Assembly (NCBI RefSeq): GCF_041434935.1
Contig: NZ_CP107964.1
Location: forward strand, 7,051,001 to 7,115,000
Source: Kitasatospora sp. NBC_00374
Lineage (GTDB): Bacteria > Actinomycetota > Actinomycetes > Streptomycetales > Streptomycetaceae
Direction of reading: 5' to 3'
DNA: 64,000 bases
Made by a program: the position numbers and the translations under genes. Below the pieces are notes generated by a model. That model had not been told where the DNA came from, did no database searches, and saw only the letters and a program-made list of their open reading frames with translations. Below, one piece after another: positions 41,940 to 52,647 of this stretch; positions within the stretch are counted from its first letter, which is position 1, and the number at the start of each line of letters is the position of its first letter.

Positions 41940-41971
41940 GGGCCCGTGCGGACGCGAGTCCGTACGGGCCC
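41940..41971 (+). terminator. Hairpin with GCGA tetraloop between ruvX and mltG
   Basis: A 14-bp stem (41940-41953 with 41958-41971, one G-T position) with a GNRA-type loop begins 26 bp after ruvX and ends 31 bp before the chosen mltG start. It looks like a terminator or attenuator for the alaS-ruvX unit. Confidence 0.6.
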
Positions 41972-42001
41972 TCGCCGTTCCCCGCCGACCTGAGGGCAGC
42001 T

Positions 42002-43177
42002 GTGGCCGATCCGTTCATCGCACCCGGACTGACTCCCGGACTCACCCCGGGGCACCTCGGCGCACCCGTGCTGGAGCTGGAGGCGCCGCCGCCGGCGGGG
42101 GTGGAGCCGCCGGACCCGCGCCGTCGGCACACCGGGCTGGCCTGCCTGCTCACCGCGATGGCGCTGTTCCTGGTGGCGGGTGCGATGGTGCTGACGGGCT
42201 ATCTGATGTGGCCCGAGGGGCGGCCGCCGGCGCCGGACTTCACCGGCAGCGGCAGCGGGAACGTCCAGGTGTCGGTGAGTCAGGGCGCGACCCTCACCCA
42301 GATCGGCCAGACGCTGGTCAAGAACGACGTGGTGGCCAGCACCCGGGCCTTCACCGAGGCGGCGGCCAAGAGCCCCGCGGGCAACCGCATCCAGCCCGGC
42401 ACGTACACCCTGCGGCACCGGATGTCCGCGGTGAACGCCCTCAACGTCCTGCTCGACCCGGCGAACGCCAACGCCCTCACCATCCCGGAGGGCCGGCGGG
42501 CCACCCAGATCTACGCAGCGATCGACGCCCGGCTGAACGTGCCCGCCGGCACCACCCTGCACACCGCCGAGCAGCGCGCCGGTGAGCTGGGGCTGCCGGC
42601 CGACGCGCACAACAACCCCGAGGGCTACCTGTACCCGTCGACGTATCCGATCACCGGTGACACCACCCCGCTCCTGCTGCTCCAGCAGATGGTGAAGGAG
42701 GCCCAGACGGCCGCCCAGGACAGCGGCGTGGTCACCACCGAGGGGCAGACCGCGTACCAGGTGCTCACGGTGGCCAGCCTCGCCGAGGCGGAGGCGGACA
42801 ATCCCGAGGACATGGCCCGGGTGGCCCGGGTGATCTACAACCGGATGGCCAGGGGCATGCCGCTGCAGTTCGACTCGACCATCAACTACGCGCTCGGCCG
42901 CTCGACCCTGACCACGACGAACACCGACACCAGGCTGGACTCGCCGTACAACACGTACTTGCACGCCGGCCTGCCGCCCGGTCCGATCGGCAACCCCGGG
43001 CGGGACGGCCTGCGGGCGGCCACCCATCCCGCGGAGGGCGACTGGATCTACTTCGTCACCGTCAGCCCTGGTGACACCAGGTTCACCGACAGCCCCGAGC
43101 AGCACCTGAAGAACGTCGCCGACTTCAACGCCTACAGCGCTCAGCACCCCGCCTCGTCCGCACCGGCCTCCCCCTGA
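42002..43177 (+). CDS. mltG: Endolytic transglycosylase MltG, first tandem paralog
   Basis: The 391-residue YceG/MltG-family lytic transglycosylase cleaves nascent peptidoglycan. It has a short cytoplasmic N-terminus, one membrane helix (about 44-68), a LysM-like subdomain (VSVSQGATLTQIGQTLVK) and the catalytic domain with SLAEAEA (conserved second Glu at 264) and YNRMARGMPLQFDSTINYALG. GTG 42002 is chosen: GAGGG is 6 bases upstream and an in-frame GTG at 41930 lies upstream of the hairpin and would place it in the coding region. A second mltG follows 127 bp later. Confidence 0.88.
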   Translation: MADPFIAPGLTPGLTPGHLGAPVLELEAPPPAGVEPPDPRRRHTGLACLLTAMALFLVAGAMVLTGYLMWPEGRPPAPDFTGSGSGNVQVSVSQGATLTQIGQTLVKNDVVASTRAFTEAAAKSPAGNRIQPGTYTLRHRMSAVNALNVLLDPANANALTIPEGRRATQIYAAIDARLNVPAGTTLHTAEQRAGELGLPADAHNNPEGYLYPSTYPITGDTTPLLLLQQMVKEAQTAAQDSGVVTTEGQTAYQVLTVASLAEAEADNPEDMARVARVIYNRMARGMPLQFDSTINYALGRSTLTTTNTDTRLDSPYNTYLHAGLPPGPIGNPGRDGLRAATHPAEGDWIYFVTVSPGDTRFTDSPEQHLKNVADFNAYSAQHPASSAPASP

Positions 43178-43220
43178 GGGCGACCGGCGCCCTGCCGGTG
43201 CCTACGCTGCGGTACGGTAA

Positions 43221-43285
43221 CGTCTCCCATCAGGCGTGTCCCTAGCACGCCGGTTCGAGACGTCTGCGGCCCGCCGCAGCCGCAG
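43221..43285 (+). ncRNA. Candidate structured leader of the second mltG
   Basis: Three stems are visible. CGTCTC/GAGACG (43221-43226 with 43257-43262) encloses GGCGTG/CACGCC (43233-43238 with 43246-43251). CTGCGG (43264-43269) can pair with either of two adjacent CCGCAG copies (43274-43279 or 43280-43285). The region sits between a TACGGT -10-like hexamer at 43212-43217 and the AAGGGG ribosome-binding site. I do not recognise a known riboswitch class. Confidence 0.35.
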
Positions 43286-43304
43286 GACGCTTTTAAGGGG
43301 ATCG

Positions 43305-45038
43305 ATGACTGATCTGGGCGGGGGCTACGGCCCCAAGGGCGACCAGCCGTGGTACCCGGGATCCCCGGGTGCAGGCGGACAGCAGCCCCAGCCCGGCGGA
43401 CAGCCGGGCGCCTGGCAGCAGCAGAACCCGCAGGGCGATCCATACGCTCGGCAGCAGGGGTATCCGCAGCAGCAGGGTGGCGGGCAGGCGTACGGGCAGC
43501 AGCAGGGGTACCCGCAGCAACCGCAGCCCCAGCAGGGGTGGCCGCAGCAGGACGGGTCGTACGGACAGCAGCAGGGCTACGCCCAGCCGCAGTACGGCCA
43601 GCCGGTCTACCAGCAGCCGCAGCACGGGTACCAGCAGCAACCCCAGCAGCAGCCCCAACAGCCGTACCAGCAGCAGCCGCAGCAGGTCGCGCAGCAGCGG
43701 CCGATGCCGCAGCAGGCCCAGCAGCAGCGACCGGTGCAGCCGCAGCCCTCCGGCCCCGGTCCCGACGGCATCGACTGGGAGGCCGAGGCCGCCGCCCTGG
43801 ACGCCCCGCACTCCGAGCCGGCGGTCGAGGAGTGGGACGAGGACGAGGCCGTCGACCTCGGCTACCCGCAGGAGGAGACGGACGAGCCCGACTCCTTCTT
43901 CGGCGACGGTGACCAGGACAACTCCCGGGACGCCGAGCGCAAGCGCAAGGAGAAGGGCAAGAAGGCGGGCCGCCGCAACCGCGGGGCCTGCCTGGTGGTC
44001 GCCCTGGTCCTGCTGGGCGGCGCCGTGGGCGCCGGATGGTGGGGCTACGGCTTCTACCAGAACCACTTCGGCCCGCCGCCGGACTACGCCGGTGACGGCG
44101 CCGGCTCGGTCACCGTCGAGATCAAACCGGGCAGCGGCACCGCGATGGGCCAGGTGCTCAAGGAAGCCGACGTGGTGAAGAGCACCGAGGCCTTCGTCGA
44201 CGCGTTCACCAAGAACCCCAAGGCCGGCACCATCCAGCCCGGCTTCTTCACCCTGCACCACCAGATGTCCGGCGAGGCCGCCGTGAAGTACCTGGTGGAC
44301 TCGGCCGGCGGCAACGTGCTGGTCGTGCCCGAGGGCAAGAAGGCCGTCGACATCTACACGCAGATTGACACCAAGCTCAAGCTGGAGAAGGGCACCACGG
44401 CCAACGTCGCCAAGGCCCAGGTCGCCTCGCTCGGCCTGCCGCCGTACGCGCAGGGCAACCTGGAGGGCTTCCTCTACCCGGCCCGGTACTCGATCGCCGA
44501 CGGCATGAAGCCCGAGGAACTGCTCAAGCAGATGGTCTCCACGGCCGTCCAGCACTTCCAGGACCTCAAGCTGGACGAGGGCGCGCAGAAGATCGGGCTC
44601 AAGAGCGGCTACGAGGTGCTCGTCGAGGCCAGCATCCTGCAGGCCGAGGGCAACAACGACGCGGACTTCGGCAAGATCGCCCGGGTGCTGTCCAACCGGC
44701 TGAACACCACCGCGACCCAGGGCAAGCTCCAGCTGGACACCACGCTCCAGTACAAGCTCGGCCGCACCAACTTCACCATCGCCGAGAAGGACGGGGACAA
44801 GAGCCCCTACAACACCTACGTGAACAAGGGCCTCCCGCCGACCCCGATCTCCAACCCGGGCGACGATGCGATCAAGGCCGTGCTCAACCCGACGCCGGGC
44901 GACTGGGTGTACTTCGTGGCGCTCTCCGCCAAGGAGACGCGCTTCGCGGTGACCTTCGACGACTTCAAGAAGGACGTCAAGGACTACTGCACCGCGAACA
45001 ACCGGGGCTTCGACGAGAGCGCCGGTATGTGCAAGTAG
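43305..45038 (+). CDS. mltG: Endolytic transglycosylase MltG, second paralog with Gln-rich N-terminus
   Basis: The 577-residue protein has residues 1-150 as a Gln/Pro/Gly/Tyr-rich low-complexity segment and 150-210 acidic. A basic patch (about 212-228) precedes one membrane helix (about 229-247), then an MltG domain with SGEAAVKYLVDSAGG, SILQAEGNN (Glu at about 448) and LSNRLNTT. The polarity implies a long disordered cytoplasmic tail and an extracytoplasmic catalytic domain. AAGGGG lies 4 bases before ATG 43305. It resembles the preceding mltG throughout the catalytic part, so the pair is a tandem duplication, now divergent. Confidence 0.9.
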   Translation: MTDLGGGYGPKGDQPWYPGSPGAGGQQPQPGGQPGAWQQQNPQGDPYARQQGYPQQQGGGQAYGQQQGYPQQPQPQQGWPQQDGSYGQQQGYAQPQYGQPVYQQPQHGYQQQPQQQPQQPYQQQPQQVAQQRPMPQQAQQQRPVQPQPSGPGPDGIDWEAEAAALDAPHSEPAVEEWDEDEAVDLGYPQEETDEPDSFFGDGDQDNSRDAERKRKEKGKKAGRRNRGACLVVALVLLGGAVGAGWWGYGFYQNHFGPPPDYAGDGAGSVTVEIKPGSGTAMGQVLKEADVVKSTEAFVDAFTKNPKAGTIQPGFFTLHHQMSGEAAVKYLVDSAGGNVLVVPEGKKAVDIYTQIDTKLKLEKGTTANVAKAQVASLGLPPYAQGNLEGFLYPARYSIADGMKPEELLKQMVSTAVQHFQDLKLDEGAQKIGLKSGYEVLVEASILQAEGNNDADFGKIARVLSNRLNTTATQGKLQLDTTLQYKLGRTNFTIAEKDGDKSPYNTYVNKGLPPTPISNPGDDAIKAVLNPTPGDWVYFVALSAKETRFAVTFDDFKKDVKDYCTANNRGFDESAGMCK

Positions 45039-45050
45039 CCCGCCACGGCC

Positions 45051-45079
45051 CCCGCCCGCCTGCTGAACGGGCGGGCGGG
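45051..45079 (+). terminator. Hairpin terminator after the second mltG
   Basis: A perfect 10-bp stem (45051-45060 with 45070-45079) and 9-base loop begin 12 bp after the stop, ahead of the ABC ATPase gene. Confidence 0.7.
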
Positions 45080-45122
45080 AGGCCGCGCCGGACTGTTACC
45101 GTGCCGCCCGGAGGTGGTGCGG

Positions 45123-45959
45123 ATGGCACACGAAGGAGACGGCGGCGCCGCAGCGGAGCAGGACCACCCGCTGCTCCACGCCGAGCACGTGGACGTCGTG
45201 CGCGACGGCCGCCACCTGCTGCGCGACGTGTCGCTGGCCGTACTGGCCGGGGAGCACTGGGCCGTGCTCGGCGCCAACGGCGCGGGGAAGACCACACTGC
45301 TCGCCCTGCTGGGGGCGGTCTCCCACCCGACCCACGGGCAGGTGCGGGTGCTGGGCCGGCAGCTGGGGCGGGTGGACGTCCGGGAGCTGCGCTCCTACCT
45401 CGGGCACGTCAACCCCCGGCATCCGCTGCGCTCTCCGCTGACGGTCCGGCAGGTGGTGCTCACCGGTGTCACCAACAGCATCGAACCCGATCCGCAGCGG
45501 CGGCCGACGGCCGGGCAGCTGGCCCACGCCGAGGCCCTGATCACGACGCTCGGCATCGCGCACCGGGCCGAGACGCCGTGGACCGTCCTGTCCCAGGGCG
45601 AGCGCGGACGGGTCCTGATCGCCCGCGCGCTGATGCCCGCGCCCCGGCTGCTGCTGCTCGACGAGCCCGCCACCGGGCTGGACCTGACCGCCCGCGAACA
45701 GCTCCTGGACAGCCTGGACGACCTGCGGCTGCGCCACCCCGAGCTGGCGAGCGTGCTGGTCACCCACCACCTGGAGGAGCTGCCCGCCAGCACCACCCAC
45801 GCGCTGCTGCTGCGGGACGGCGAGTGCGTCGCCCGCGGGCCGGTCGACGAGGTGCTGACCACCGAGCTGGTCAGCGACTGCTTCCGGCACCCGATCCGGA
45901 TCAGCCGGACCGACGGGCGCTGGACGGCCCGGGCGGCCGCCCGGACCCCGGCCCGCTGA
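45123..45959 (+). CDS. Orphan ABC transporter ATP-binding protein
   Basis: The 278-residue single nucleotide-binding domain has Walker A GANGAGKTT (near residue 51), signature LSQGER, Walker B LLLLDEP and switch VTHH. No permease gene is adjacent, so it either works with a distant partner or is a soluble ABC protein (YlmA-like). ATG 45123 is chosen with GGAGG 8 bases upstream, rather than GTG 45114. It lies between mltG and aroE. Confidence 0.88.
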   Translation: MAHEGDGGAAAEQDHPLLHAEHVDVVRDGRHLLRDVSLAVLAGEHWAVLGANGAGKTTLLALLGAVSHPTHGQVRVLGRQLGRVDVRELRSYLGHVNPRHPLRSPLTVRQVVLTGVTNSIEPDPQRRPTAGQLAHAEALITTLGIAHRAETPWTVLSQGERGRVLIARALMPAPRLLLLDEPATGLDLTAREQLLDSLDDLRLRHPELASVLVTHHLEELPASTTHALLLRDGECVARGPVDEVLTTELVSDCFRHPIRISRTDGRWTARAAARTPAR

Positions 45960-46003
45960 CGGCCGCTATCGTGGCCTGATCCACACGAGAGGTGACGAGG
46001 TTC

Positions 46004-46825
46004 GTGACGACGCACCACAGGGCCGCCGTACTCGGCTCGCCGATCGCGCACTCGCTGTCCCCGGCGCTGCACCGGGCCGGGTACGCCGCGCTGGGCCTGG
46101 CCGACTGGCGGTACGACCGCTTCGAGGTGGACGAGGCCGCGCTGCCCGGCTTCGTCGCGGGCCTCGGCCCGGAGTGGGGCGGTCTGTCGCTGACCATGCC
46201 GCTGAAGCGGGCGATCATGCCGCTGCTGGACGAGGTGAGCGAGACCGCCCGGTCCGTCGACGCCGTGAACACCGTGGTGTTCGGCCCGGACGGCCGCCGG
46301 CGGGGCGACAACACCGACATCCCCGGCCTGGTCAACGCGCTGGCCGAGCGGGGGATCGGGCGGGTCGGATCGGCCGCAGTGCTGGGAGCCGGGGCGACCG
46401 CCTCCTCCGCGCTGGCCGCGCTGGCCCAGATCTGCGACGGCGAGGTGACGGTGTACGTCCGCAGCCCCGAGCGGGCGGCGGAGATGCGCGCGCTCGGCGA
46501 ACGGCTCGGGCTCGACCTGCGCACCGCCGACTGGGACCGGGCCGCCGAGGCGCCGGCCGCCCCGCTGACCATCTCCACCACCCCCGCCGGCGCCACCGAC
46601 GCCTTCGCGGCCGCGGTGCCGGAGCGGCCCGGCGCGCTGTTCGACGTGCTCTACCACCCGTGGCCGACCAAGCTCGCGGCCGCCTGTGCCGAGCGCGGGG
46701 CCACCGTGCTGGGCGGGCTCGACCTGCTGGTGCACCAGGCGGTCCTGCAGTTCGAGCAGTTCACCGGGGTGGCCGCCGGTCCGCTCGCGGCGATGCGGGC
46801 CGCCGGCGAGGCCGCGCTGGCCTAG
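46004..46825 (+). CDS. aroE: Shikimate dehydrogenase
   Basis: The 273-residue NADP-linked dehydrogenase converts 3-dehydroshikimate to shikimate. The N-terminal substrate site is visible as GSPIAHSLSPALHRAGY, the catalytic Lys lies in SLTMPLKR and the Asp in GDNTDIPG; the nucleotide loop is GAGATASSALAAL. GTG 46004 has GAGGTGA 8 bases upstream and leads directly into the SPIAHSLSP region. It is upstream of aroC by 250 bp, with inverted repeats between, so probably a separate transcript. Confidence 0.93.
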   Translation: MTTHHRAAVLGSPIAHSLSPALHRAGYAALGLADWRYDRFEVDEAALPGFVAGLGPEWGGLSLTMPLKRAIMPLLDEVSETARSVDAVNTVVFGPDGRRRGDNTDIPGLVNALAERGIGRVGSAAVLGAGATASSALAALAQICDGEVTVYVRSPERAAEMRALGERLGLDLRTADWDRAAEAPAAPLTISTTPAGATDAFAAAVPERPGALFDVLYHPWPTKLAAACAERGATVLGGLDLLVHQAVLQFEQFTGVAAGPLAAMRAAGEAALA

Positions 46826-47075
46826 TCGAAAGCCCCCGACCTGACTGACATCCGGGCCCGGCGCCGGGCCGCGGATCCGGGAGATCCCGCAGGTCAACCA
46901 TGGTGCCCGGAGACGAGGGGCGGACGTTCGATGTCCGCAACGCGGACCGTGCGCCCGGTCGGGCGCCAGACGTGAAAAGATCGGAGACGGACAGCGGCCC
47001 GGGCACTCGGGACCGCCGATGAGACGCCCGGCCCGGCCCGCAGCTGCGGTCCGGGCCGCTGACGAAGGAGCTCCG
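46826..47075. other. aroE-aroC intergenic region with inverted repeats
   Basis: The region is non-coding as far as I can see. GCGGAC/GTCCGC (46920-46925 with 46933-46938) and GCGCCCG/CGGGCGC (46951-46957 with 46960-46966) are perfect small inverted repeats. GAAAAGAT just after the second is the only AT-rich patch, so a promoter for aroC is most likely near 46970-46985. Confidence 0.35.
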
Positions 47076-48256
47076 TTGGGTAGGTTGCGCTGGCTGACGG
47101 CGGGGGAGTCGCACGGTCCCGCTCTGGTCGCGACGCTGGAGGGCCTGCCGGCCGGTGTGCCGGTCACCACCGGTCTGGTGGCCGACGCGCTGGCCCGCCG
47201 CCGGCTGGGTTACGGCCGCGGTGCGCGGATGAAGTTCGAGCAGGACGAGGTCACCTTCCTCGGCGGTGTCCGGCACGGCCTCACCATGGGCAGCCCGGTC
47301 GCCGTCATGGTCGGCAACACCGAGTGGCCCAAGTGGGAGCAGGTGATGTCCGCCGACCCGATCGACCCCGAGGTCCTCGCGGGCCTGGCCCGCAACGAGG
47401 CCCTGACCCGGCCGCGCCCGGGCCACGCCGACCTCGCGGGCATGCAGAAGTACTCGATCGAGGAGGCCCGCCCGATCCTGGAGCGCGCCTCCGCCCGGGA
47501 GACCGCCGCCCGGGTCGCGCTCGGCGCCGTCGCCCGCTCCTACCTCAAGGAGACCTGCGGCATCGAGATCGTCTCGCACGTGGTCGAGCTGGCCGCCGCG
47601 AAGGCTCCGGCCGGCGTCTACCCGCTGCCCTCCGACGAGGCCCGCCTCGACGAGGACCCGGTGCGCTGCCTGGACGCCGACGCCTCCAAGCGGATGGTCG
47701 CCGAGATCGACCAGGCCCACAAGGACGGTGACACCCTGGGCGGCGTCGTCGAGGTGCTGGCGTACGGCGTGCCGGTGGGCCTCGGCTCGCACGTGCACTG
47801 GGACCGCCGCCTGGACGCCCGCCTGGCCGCCGCGCTGATGGGCATCCAGGCCATCAAGGGCGTCGAGGTCGGCGACGGCTTCGACCTGGCCCGGGTGCCG
47901 GGTTCGCAGGCGCACGACGAGATCGTCCCCACGCCCGAGGGAGTGCGGCGCACCACCGGCCGTTCCGGCGGCACCGAGGGCGGCCTGACCACCGGCGAGC
48001 TGCTGCGGGTGCGGGCCGCGATGAAGCCGATCGCGACCGTTCCGCGCGCGCTGCAGACCATCGACGTGCGCACCGGTGAGCCCGCCAAGGCCCACCACCA
48101 GCGCTCGGACGTCTGCGCCGTGCCGGCCGCCGGCATCGTCGCCGAGGCGATGGTCGCACTGGTGCTCGCGGACGCGGTGGCGGAGAAGTTCGGTGGCGAC
48201 AACGTCTCCGAGACCCGCCGCAACGTGCAGGGCTACCTCGACAACCTGATCGTCCG

Positions 48257-48260
<4 letters not shown>
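47076..48260 (+). CDS. aroC: Chorismate synthase
   Basis: The 394-residue FMN-dependent enzyme makes chorismate from EPSP. Signatures are [19 protein letters not shown] at the N-terminus, [25 protein letters not shown] and [18 protein letters not shown] 47076 is chosen: AAGGAG is 5 bases upstream and [14 protein letters not shown] matches family N-termini; the in-frame ATG at 47019 would add a spurious 19 residues. The stop overlaps the aroK ATG (ATGA). Confidence 0.96.
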
Positions 48261-50293
<2,033 letters not shown>

Positions 50294-50303
50294 CGTGCGA
50301 TCA

Positions 50304-50340
50304 TCGGCCCGGTGGCGGACTGTGCCCGCCACCGGGCCGA
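50304..50340 (+). terminator. Terminator of the aro operon
   Basis: A perfect 15-bp stem (50304-50318 with 50326-50340) with a 7-base loop lies 10 bp after aroQ. Confidence 0.85.
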
Positions 50341-50368
50341 CGTGTAGTGTCCCCGTCGGGAGGTGACC

Positions 50369-51154
50369 GTGACGCAGTACGCAGGGGGAGGACAAGTGCC
50401 TCCGCGACCGCTGGCGCCGCCGTACCCCGGCCGACCGGCGGGTCCGCAGTCCGGCCCGCAACCGCCGTACACCCCGGCGCGGCCGCCGCAGCTCGGCGCG
50501 CCGCACGCCGCCGCACCGCCCGGGGCGACCGGGCACTTCGTGCTGCCGACCGGAGCCCCCGTGCAGCTACCCGCGCACCCGCCGCAGCAGCAACTGCCCA
50601 CCGGCCCGCTCGCGGTGCTGCTGATCGGTCCGGCCGGCGCGGGCAAGACCACCGTCGCCCGGCACTGGGCCGAGCGCCGGCCGACCGCGACCGCGCACAT
50701 CAGCCTGGACGACGTCCGCGAGTGGGTGCAGGCCGGCTTCGCCAACCCGCAGTCCGGCTGGAACACCGCCTCCGAGGCGCAGTACCGCCTCGCCCGCCGG
50801 ACCTGCGGCTTCGCCTGCCGCAACTACCTGGCCAACGGGATCTCCTGCATCATCGACGACGCGGTCTTCCCGGACCGCCCGGCGATCGGCCTGGGCGGCT
50901 GGAAGCGGCACATCGGACCGGGCATGATCCCGGTGGTGCTGCTGCCGGGCCTCGACTCGGTTCTCGCCCGCAACGCCCGGCGCAGCGGCAACCGGCGGCT
51001 CAGCGACGAGGAGGTCGCCCGGATCCACGGCCGGATGGCCGGGTGGCGCACCTCGGGGCTGCCGATCATCGACAACTCCCAGCTGGACGTCGGGGCGACC
51101 GCGGCCGCCCTGGACCGCGCGATCTTCTCCCGGCTGGCCGGCCGTCCGGTCTGA
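50369..51154 (+). CDS. P-loop ATPase/kinase-like protein with Pro-rich N-terminus
   Basis: The 261-residue protein has residues 1-80 rich in Pro, Gly and Gln and likely disordered. An AAA_33-like or zeta-toxin-like kinase fold follows: Walker A GPAGAGKTT (87-95), SLDDVREWV near 112 and a downstream region with RLSDEEVARIHGRM. The substrate could be a small molecule or nucleic acid; I cannot decide. GTG 50369 is chosen with GGGAGGTGA 5 bases upstream, though GTG 50363 is in frame. It is preceded by the aro terminator, hence a separate unit. Confidence 0.75.
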   Translation: MTQYAGGGQVPPRPLAPPYPGRPAGPQSGPQPPYTPARPPQLGAPHAAAPPGATGHFVLPTGAPVQLPAHPPQQQLPTGPLAVLLIGPAGAGKTTVARHWAERRPTATAHISLDDVREWVQAGFANPQSGWNTASEAQYRLARRTCGFACRNYLANGISCIIDDAVFPDRPAIGLGGWKRHIGPGMIPVVLLPGLDSVLARNARRSGNRRLSDEEVARIHGRMAGWRTSGLPIIDNSQLDVGATAAALDRAIFSRLAGRPV

Positions 51155-51201
51155 CCACCCCGGACCGGCTCGCGGGCCGGCGCGGCCGAGCTCCCCGAGG
51201 C

Positions 51202-51214
51202 TGAAACGGTTTCA
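51202..51214. promoter_or_regulatory. Palindrome TGAAACGGTTTCA upstream of the DUF3052 gene
   Basis: A perfect 13-base palindrome centred on G51208 lies in a relatively AT-rich patch, 96 bp before the DUF3052 start. The half-site TGAAAC resembles LacI-family operators, but those usually have a CG dyad at the centre. No regulator gene is adjacent. Confidence 0.3.
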
Positions 51215-51309
51215 TCCGATCGAGTGAAGTGACTTGTGCTTCCCGAGCATTCGGGCACCGGTCGGCGATGGTTGGCGGAAACCGTGTTCGGGTACCGAAG
51301 GAGACTGCG

Positions 51310-51741
51310 ATGACGGCGACCGCCGACCAGGCCGAGGGTCGGACCAACCCGGCTGCCAGGCTGGGCTTCCAGCCCGGCGAGGTGGTCCAGGAGATCGGCT
51401 ACGACGACGACTGCGACCTGGAGCTGCGCGAGGCGATCGAGGAGATCACCGGCCAGGACCTGGTCGACGAGGAGTACGACGACGTCGCGGACGCCGTCCT
51501 GCTGTGGTTCCGGGACGGGGACGGCGACTGCACCGACGCCCTGGTCGACGCGATCGGGCTGATCGAGGACGGCGGGGCGATCTGGCTGTTCACCCCCAAG
51601 GCCGGCCGCGAGGGCTACGTGGAGCCGAGCGAGATCAGTGAGGCCGCACAGACGGCGGGGCTGTCGCAGACCAAGTCGGTCAGCGTCGCCGCCAACTGGA
51701 GCGCCGCCCGGATGGTCACCCCCAGGGCCGCACGGAGGTAG
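51310..51741 (+). CDS. DUF3052 family protein
   Basis: The 143-residue acidic cytoplasmic protein is recognised by NPAARLGFQPGEVVQEIGYDD, LVDEEYDDVADAVLLWF and DGDCTDALVDAIG, the DUF3052 pattern that is common in actinobacteria. No biochemical function is established. GAAGGAG is 7 bases before ATG 51310; the longer upstream frame is rejected because it has no site. Confidence 0.88.
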   Translation: MTATADQAEGRTNPAARLGFQPGEVVQEIGYDDDCDLELREAIEEITGQDLVDEEYDDVADAVLLWFRDGDGDCTDALVDAIGLIEDGGAIWLFTPKAGREGYVEPSEISEAAQTAGLSQTKSVSVAANWSAARMVTPRAARR

Positions 51742-51820
51742 TCCGGGCCGGGCTCCGGGTGTCGTACCCCGCTGCGATGATGGAGGCGTCGCACAAGGAT
51801 CTGCCGAGGAGCTGACGCCC

Positions 51821-52627
51821 GTGCCCGAGGGCCACATCATCCACCGCCTGGCCGCCGAGAACTTCCGGACCTTCGGTGACCGCCCGGTCCGCGTCTCCAG
51901 CCCGCAGGGCCGGTTCGCCGACGGCGCGGCCCTGCTCGACGGCCGCCGCCTGGACGAGGCCGAGGCCCACGGCAAGCACCTGTTCCTGGGCTTCGGCGCG
52001 GACTGGCTGCACATCCACCTCGGCCTCTACGGCGGCTTCACCTTCGGGGCCGGCCCGGCGCCCGGGCCGGTCGGCCTGATCCGGCTGCGGATGGAGTCCG
52101 ACGAGGCGTACGCCGACCTGCGCGGGCCCAACACCTGTGAGCTGCTGACACCGGCCGAGAAGGCCGCCGTGCACCGCCGCCTCGGCCCCGACCCGCTGCG
52201 TGCGGGCACGGACCCGGCGGCGGCCTGGCAGCGGATCTCCCGCAGCTCCACCACGGTGGCCGCGCTGCTGATGGACCAGAAGGTGCTGGCCGGGGTGGGC
52301 AACGTGTACCGCGCGGAGGTGCTGTTCCGGCTGGGCATCAGCCCGCACCGGGCCGGCCGCGACCTCACCAGGCCCGAGTGGGACGCGATCTGGGCCGATC
52401 TGGTGGCGCTGATGCACGAGGGCGCGGGAATCGGCCGGATCGACACCGTCCGCCCGGAGCACACCCCCGAGGCGATGGGCCGCCCGCCGCGGGTGGACGA
52501 CCACGGTGGCGAGGTCTACGTCTACCGCCGCACCGACCAGCCCTGCCTGGTCTGCGGCACTCCGGTGCGGACGGAGGAGCACGCCGCCCGGAACCTCTTC
52601 TGGTGCCCGGCCTGCCAGCAGCGCTGA
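51821..52627 (+). CDS. Fpg/Nei-family DNA glycosylase (endonuclease VIII-like)
   Basis: The 268-residue base-excision repair enzyme has its N-terminal Pro2-Glu3 catalytic pair in VPEGHIIHRLA, which fits the Nei rather than the Fpg sub-branch (Fpg usually has PELPEVE). H2TH region: MDQKVLAGVGNVYRAEVLF. C-terminal zinc finger: Cys at 242, 245, 262 and 265. It removes oxidised bases and nicks by beta/delta elimination. GAGGAG lies 9 bases before GTG 51821. Confidence 0.92.
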   Translation: MPEGHIIHRLAAENFRTFGDRPVRVSSPQGRFADGAALLDGRRLDEAEAHGKHLFLGFGADWLHIHLGLYGGFTFGAGPAPGPVGLIRLRMESDEAYADLRGPNTCELLTPAEKAAVHRRLGPDPLRAGTDPAAAWQRISRSSTTVAALLMDQKVLAGVGNVYRAEVLFRLGISPHRAGRDLTRPEWDAIWADLVALMHEGAGIGRIDTVRPEHTPEAMGRPPRVDDHGGEVYVYRRTDQPCLVCGTPVRTEEHAARNLFWCPACQQR

Positions 52628-52647
52628 CCGGCCCGCCGGGTCGAGGG

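Noticed and set aside
43349-43912. Alternative overlapping plus-strand frame inside the Gln-rich part of the second mltG
   Set aside because: It arises from the repetitive CAG-rich composition; the mltG frame has the ribosome-binding site and the conserved downstream domain.
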